Notes under the pieces: model-generated
What the model was told of the DNA's origin: nothing
The model's input: the letters and a program-made list of their open reading frames with translations, nothing else
Databases searched by the model: none
Source: JAKQIM01 sp964633225
Lineage (GTDB): Bacteria; Chloroflexota; Anaerolineae; Anaerolineales; UBA4823
NCBI GenBank assembly: GCA_964633225.1
Contig: CAZWFQ010000064.1
Location: 1 to 18,261, forward strand
Length of the DNA: 18,261 nucleotides
Direction: 5' to 3'
Made by a program: the position numbers and the translations under genes
Part shown: positions 15,290 to 18,261 of the stretch, in pieces
Numbering within the stretch: position 1 is the first letter of the stretch
Layout of the letters: every line of letters begins with the position of its first letter

Positions 15290-15897
15290 TCACGCCACCT
15301 TGCCCACCGGGGCGCAGTACACGGTCAGCTCGCTTTCGCCATCCAGGCCCAGCAGCTCGTCCATGGCGTGCTGCCCATAAGCCGAGACGGCGCAGGTGCC
15401 GCAGCCGGTGGCCTCGCAAGCCAGGTACAGGTTCTGGCACACATGCCCCACATCCTGCAAGATCAGCTTGGCTGAGGCCGAGGTATACCGCCATTCGGTG
15501 CGGTAGGGAACCGCCGTCCAGGCAAAAGTGACCGCGCTGTGACGGGCAAAGCCGGTGCAGGCATGAGCAAACTTCTCGCCAATCTCAGCATCCGCCTGCA
15601 GCAGGCAGAGCTGGTGTTCCAGGCTGAGGTAGCGGTATAAGCCCACTTCCANNNNNNNNNNNNNNNNNNNNNNNNNNNNNNNNNNNNNNNNNNNNNNNNN
15701 NNNNNNNNNNNNNNNNNNNNNNNNNNNNNNNNNNNNNNNNNNNNNNNNNNNGGCAGGTCAATCAGCAGGGCCCCATCGGGGACCGGCTTTTGCTTGGGCG
15801 GCATGGGCAGCTTCTTTTGCTGGTCAGACTGGAAATTTTCCCACTGCTCGAACAGGTCTGAACCGAGAAGAAAACGGCTGTTGTAATTGGTGGTCAT
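15290..15897 (-). CDS. SagB-type nitroreductase-like oxidoreductase (contains assembly gap)
   Basis: The N-terminal 48 residues (MTTNYNSRFLLGSDLFEQWENF, then a Lys/Pro-rich part and LLIDL) are followed by 100 N at 15652-15751. The C-terminal 120 residues run EVGLYRYLSLEHQL, then WRYTSASAKLILQDVGHVCQNLYLACEATGCGTCAVSAY, then LGLDGESELTVYCAPVG. This order and these motifs are typical of SagB/ThcOx-like FMN oxidoreductases. The two parts lie in different frames only because the gap length is arbitrary. The missing middle should include the FMN-binding Arg-rich motif. No peptide precursor or cyclodehydratase gene is nearby, so azoline oxidation is not indicated. The substrate is unknown. The ATG overlaps the stop of a 14-codon upstream ORF as ATGA. 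Confidence 0.78.
15652..15751. other. Assembly gap of 100 N inside the oxidoreductase gene
   Basis: Exactly 100 N. The flanks encode the N- and C-terminal parts of one SagB-type protein in mismatched frames, so the real distance is unknown. The family's usual size suggests that a few tens of residues are missing. Confidence 0.98.
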
Positions 15898-15938
15898 AGC
15901 AGAATGCCTTCAATATCTGCGCTAATATAGATTTTCAT
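15894..15938 (-). pseudogene. 14-codon remnant of an M55 D-aminopeptidase start, or leader peptide
   Basis: The ORF reads MKIYISADIEGILL and stops at TGA 15894-15896, which overlaps the ATG of the oxidoreductase gene (ATGA). It has its own ribosome site (GGAGG at 15946-15950, 7 bases before the ATG) and a TATAAT box just upstream. The first 12 residues match, from memory, the invariant start of M55 (DppA-like) D-aminopeptidases, including the D-x-E zinc-ligand pair (ADIEG). No further M55 sequence follows. The simplest reading is a deletion that joined the promoter and first codons of a peptidase gene to the oxidoreductase gene. The remnant may now serve as a translated leader coupled to the downstream gene. 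Confidence 0.6.
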
Positions 15939-15958
15939 AGTAGGGCCTCCAAAACGCA

Positions 15959-15998
15959 ATTATAACCCCACCAGCAGCTTAACCACCTCTGATATAAT
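15959..15998. promoter_or_regulatory. Divergent -10 boxes for the oxidoreductase and the ABC permeases
   Basis: TATAAT is present on the minus strand at 15959-15964, about 20 bases before the 14-codon leader ORF. It is also present on the plus strand at 15993-15998, 15 bases before the permease ATG at 16014. Neither has a convincing -35 box. Confidence 0.5.
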
Positions 15999-16013
15999 CA
16001 ACCCCGACCCGTC

Positions 16014-16895
16014 ATGAAACGCTTTTTCACCCATCACGCCGCCACCTACAGCCTGTTGGTCCCCTACCTGACCGGCGCACTGCTGCTGGTCATCATCCCG
16101 GCTGGGCTGGCCTTTGCCCTGGCCTTTTACCGTTACGACGGCCTGATGACCCCCGCCTGGCGCGGCTGGGGCAACTTCATCGATGTGGCCTTCGACCCGC
16201 TCTTCTGGATCGCCCTGGCCAATTCGCTTTTCTTCATCGTCGTGGCTGTGCCGCTGCGCCTGCTGGCCGCCCTGGGGCTGGCCCTGCTCTACAACCGCCC
16301 GCGCCGCGGCGTGGGCATCTACCGCGCCATTGCCTACCTGCCCAGCGTCATCCCCGATGCCGCCTATGCCCTGGTGTGGCTGTGGATCTTCAACCCGCTC
16401 TACGGCCCGCTCAACGCCATCCTGAACGCCCTGGGCCTGCCCACCCCCGCCTGGCTGCTGGAATACCCCCTGGCCAAGCCCGCCCTGGCCTTCATGGCCC
16501 TCTTCACCATCGGCGAGGGCTTCGTCATCCTGCTGGCCGGGCTGAAGAACATCCCCCACGAGCTGTACGATGCCGCCCATGTGGATGGGGCCAGCCGCCT
16601 GCAGGCCTTCCGCCGCATCACCCTGCCCGCCCTGACCCCCTGGCTGATGATGTTGAGCATCCGCGACATCATCCTGACCTTCCAATCCACCTTTACCCCG
16701 GCTTTTCTCATGACCCAGGGCGGCCCGTATTATGCCACCTTGTTCCTGCCGCTTATGGTCTATGAGGAAGCCTTCGAGGGCCTGCGCTTTGGCATTGGGG
16801 CGGCCATCATGCTCTTGATGTTCCTGGTGACCCTGTTCATCATTTTGCTGGTCTACTGGCTGTTTGAAGAAGGGTGGGGCTATGACGAATCCTGA
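16014..16895 (+). CDS. ABC sugar transporter permease, MalF/UgpA type (CUT1)
   Basis: The 293-residue protein has six predicted transmembrane helices, the first at about 13-38. The EAA-type cytoplasmic loop is at 183-205 (ELYDAAHVDGASRLQAFRRI, then TLP), which docks onto the ATPase. A conserved segment reads FTPAFLMTQGGPYYAT (about 227-242). It is one half of the membrane channel of a CUT1 sugar importer, working with the next gene and with the binding protein at 13011-14333. The ATG at 16014 has no ribosome site. A TATAAT at 15993-15998 would give a leader of only about 9 bases. Its 3' end overlaps the second permease gene by 14 bases. Confidence 0.93.
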   Translation: MKRFFTHHAATYSLLVPYLTGALLLVIIPAGLAFALAFYRYDGLMTPAWRGWGNFIDVAFDPLFWIALANSLFFIVVAVPLRLLAALGLALLYNRPRRGVGIYRAIAYLPSVIPDAAYALVWLWIFNPLYGPLNAILNALGLPTPAWLLEYPLAKPALAFMALFTIGEGFVILLAGLKNIPHELYDAAHVDGASRLQAFRRITLPALTPWLMMLSIRDIILTFQSTFTPAFLMTQGGPYYATLFLPLMVYEEAFEGLRFGIGAAIMLLMFLVTLFIILLVYWLFEEGWGYDES

Positions 16896-17745
16896 ACCCG
16901 CCCCCCGCCCCCGCCGCTGGAGTTGGCGGCGCGCCGGCGTATCCGGCCTCTTCCACGCCGCCGCCATCATTATTTCGCTGGCCTTTGTGCTGCCCCTGGT
17001 GTGGATGGTTTCGGTGTCGCTGCGCAAAACCGGGCTGACCCTGCCGCACGCCATCCAATGGCTGCCGCAAGAGCCCCAGTGGCAGAACTACCAGCGCATC
17101 TTCCAGATCTTGCCCATGGGGCGCTACTTCTTCAACTCGCTTTTGATCGCCGCGCTGGGCGTGCCGCTCAGCCTGCTCTTTGGCTCTTGGGCGGGCTTCG
17201 CCATGTCGCAGTTGGGCAAGCGTGCCCGCCGGCGCCTGCTGACCTTTACCATCATCCTGATGATGGTGCCCACCACCGCCCTGTGGCTGGCGCGTTTCGT
17301 CCTGTTCGCCCGCCTGGGCCAGACCAATTCTTATCTGCCCCTGCTGGCCCCGGTGCTGATGGGCGCCAGCCCCCTGCTGGTGCTGTTATTCTATTGGAAC
17401 TTCCGCCGCATCCCGCTCGAAACCTTCGAATCGGCCCGCCTGGATGGCGCCACGCCCCTGCTTAGCTGGTGGCACATTGCCCTGCCCCAGGCCCGCCCCA
17501 CCCTGGCGGCGGCTGCCATGTTGGCTTTCATCTTCTTCTGGAACGACTTCATCACCCCCCTGCTCTATCTCAGGTCCCAGCGCCTCTACACCCTCTCCAT
17601 CGGCCTGATGCAGCTTCAAGAGATGGATAAGACCAACTGGCCCCTGGTGCTGGCGGCCGCGGCCCTGGTGACCCTGCCGCCCCTGCTGGTCTTCCTGGCA
17701 GTGCAGCGCAAATTCCTGAACGAATCCTGGCTGAGAGGAGAATAG
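16882..17745 (+). CDS. ABC sugar transporter permease, MalG/UgpE type (CUT1)
   Basis: The 287-residue protein begins with a basic Pro/Arg-rich cytoplasmic tail (PAPRPRRWSWRR) and has about six transmembrane helices. The EAA loop lies at about 179-202 (LETFESARLDGATPLLSWW, then HIALP), and FFWNDFITPLLYL (218-230) is typical of the MalG side. It forms the second half of the channel. The ATG at 16882 lies within the last codons of the first permease gene and has a G-rich sequence (GGGTGGGG) just upstream. A TTG at 16864 is possible but less likely. No ATPase gene follows, so the importer must share an MsmK/UgpC-like ATPase encoded elsewhere. The stop is 6 bases from a convergent gene. Confidence 0.93.
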   Translation: MTNPEPAPRPRRWSWRRAGVSGLFHAAAIIISLAFVLPLVWMVSVSLRKTGLTLPHAIQWLPQEPQWQNYQRIFQILPMGRYFFNSLLIAALGVPLSLLFGSWAGFAMSQLGKRARRRLLTFTIILMMVPTTALWLARFVLFARLGQTNSYLPLLAPVLMGASPLLVLLFYWNFRRIPLETFESARLDGATPLLSWWHIALPQARPTLAAAAMLAFIFFWNDFITPLLYLRSQRLYTLSIGLMQLQEMDKTNWPLVLAAAALVTLPPLLVFLAVQRKFLNESWLRGE

Positions 17746-17760
17746 GAGTTCTCAGCCGGG
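17726..17760. terminator. Hairpin spanning the stops of two convergent genes
   Basis: GGCTGAGA (17729-17736) pairs with TCTCAGCC (17750-17757). Two outer G-C pairs and one G-U pair extend the stem to about 11. The 13-base loop contains the permease stop codon, and the right arm contains the stop of the minus-strand gene. There is no T-tract. Confidence 0.45.
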
Positions 17761-18261
17761 CTGGCTGGGGTTTCGTTTCGTTACCAGCACCGCCCCCCCA
17801 ATCAACAGGATAGCCAGCATGCCCCCGCACAGGCAGCCCAACACGCCCCCGCCCAGGCCCTGCCCAAAAAATTCACTAACGCCATACAACCCGGTATAGG
17901 CGTCTTCCCAATACCACACCGAGCCGTCTGTCATGCGCGCAAAGCCGTACTGGTCGATCAGCTCGGCATGGCACACGCTGACATAGCGCGCCTCCACGGC
18001 AATATCGGGCAGCAGCGGCGGAGAGATCATCGCAGCATCGCAATCCACCGCGCCCGAAGACGGTGTTACTTCAGCCACCTCTTGCCAGCCTGCCCCGGTA
18101 TCATTCAGATAGATTTTTCCGTCCATGCCGGTGACATAAAGCTGCCAGCCCGAATCAATATACGGGCCGGCATAAACTTCGAGAATGGCAGCCACCCCGC
18201 CAGGCGGCGAGACAAGCGGCTGCCAGTCCTGGCTCGAAGCCAGCGGGCGCTGCATGCCATT
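17752..18261 (-). CDS. C-terminally membrane-anchored protein of unknown function (5' end outside window)
   Basis: At least 167 residues are present. The frame remains open to the window edge (codons for N-G before the first visible Met at 18255), and no ribosome site can be judged, so the gene is probably partial. The visible N-terminal part is hydrophilic with Trp/Gly-rich strands (GWQLYVTGMDGKIYL, SVWYWEDAYTGLYG) reminiscent of beta-propeller or beta-sandwich blades. A Gly-rich hydrophobic helix follows (about 130-158, GGGVLGCLCGGMLAILLIGGAVLV), then the short basic tail TKRNPSQPG. This suggests an extracellular domain with a single C-terminal anchor. I do not recognise a family. It converges on the sugar permease gene with only 6 bases between stops. 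Confidence 0.7.
   Translation of the reverse strand, partial: NGMQRPLASSQDWQPLVSPPGGVAAILEVYAGPYIDSGWQLYVTGMDGKIYLNDTGAGWQEVAEVTPSSGAVDCDAAMISPPLLPDIAVEARYVSVCHAELIDQYGFARMTDGSVWYWEDAYTGLYGVSEFFGQGLGGGVLGCLCGGMLAILLIGGAVLVTKRNPSQPG

Noticed and set aside
15290..15897. Thiazole/oxazole-modified peptide cluster suggested by the SagB-type gene
   Set aside because: No YcaO-type cyclodehydratase, precursor peptide or dedicated transporter is in the window. The adjacent genes are an acetyltransferase and a sugar transporter.
15960..17054. Minus-strand open frame of 364 codons opposite the ABC permease genes
   Set aside because: It is a Gln/Gly/His-rich shadow of GC-rich coding sequence. The plus strand encodes two clear permeases with EAA loops over the same bases.

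Overview
The window looks like a GC-rich chromosomal segment of a Chloroflexota bacterium, probably Anaerolineae-like, assembled as a draft. The main hints are a long secreted protein built from DUF11-type repeats plus a PKD domain and ending in an FLPVVYK-like tail (a C-terminal pattern I associate with Chloroflexota exported proteins), a CUT1 sugar ABC transporter, a SagB-type oxidoreductase, and a mix of Shine-Dalgarno-led and apparently leaderless genes. The lineage is an inference. Two runs of exactly 100 N (3366-3465 and 15652-15751) are scaffold gaps of unknown true length. Each lies inside one gene and breaks its reading frame artificially. No rRNA, tRNA, CRISPR array, insertion sequence or integrase was seen, and no gene-free stretch exceeds about 220 bases.

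Left part (1-4592): the last codons of a membrane protein, a small putative zinc-binding protein on the minus strand, then a giant secreted surface protein (523-4592, interrupted by the first gap). Its N-terminal half is three tandem Trp-rich, two-cysteine repeats that I do not recognise. DUF11-like beta domains and a PKD domain follow.

Minus-strand cluster (4641-9000): probably one operon, read right to left as a GT4 glycosyltransferase, a fusion of an ANT(4')-like nucleotidyltransferase with a GNAT acetyltransferase, a nitrilase-superfamily hydrolase, and an AadA-like nucleotidyltransferase that overlaps the hydrolase by 35 bases. Three of the four genes encode small-molecule modification or hydrolysis enzymes, two of them resembling aminoglycoside nucleotidyltransferases.

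Middle (9035-12927): a compact divergent promoter leads left into that operon and right into an orphan membrane sensor histidine kinase with two PAS-like domains and a HisKA_2-type core. A DEAD-box RNA helicase follows, ending at a strong intrinsic terminator.

Right part (13011-18261): a CUT1 sugar ABC transporter whose lipoprotein binding protein (13011-14333) is separated from its two permeases (16014-17745) by three minus-strand genes: a small membrane protein, a RimJ/RimL-type acetyltransferase and a SagB-type oxidoreductase. No ATPase gene is present. The oxidoreductase gene is preceded by a 14-codon ORF encoding MKIYISADIEGILL, which looks like the severed start of an M55 (DppA-like) D-aminopeptidase and overlaps the oxidoreductase start as ATGA. 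A partial, C-terminally membrane-anchored protein closes the window.

Two window-wide patterns stand out. All four convergent gene junctions carry a hairpin overlapping or abutting the stop codons. Several first-in-operon genes have a -10 box placed so that transcription would start at or within a few bases of the start codon.
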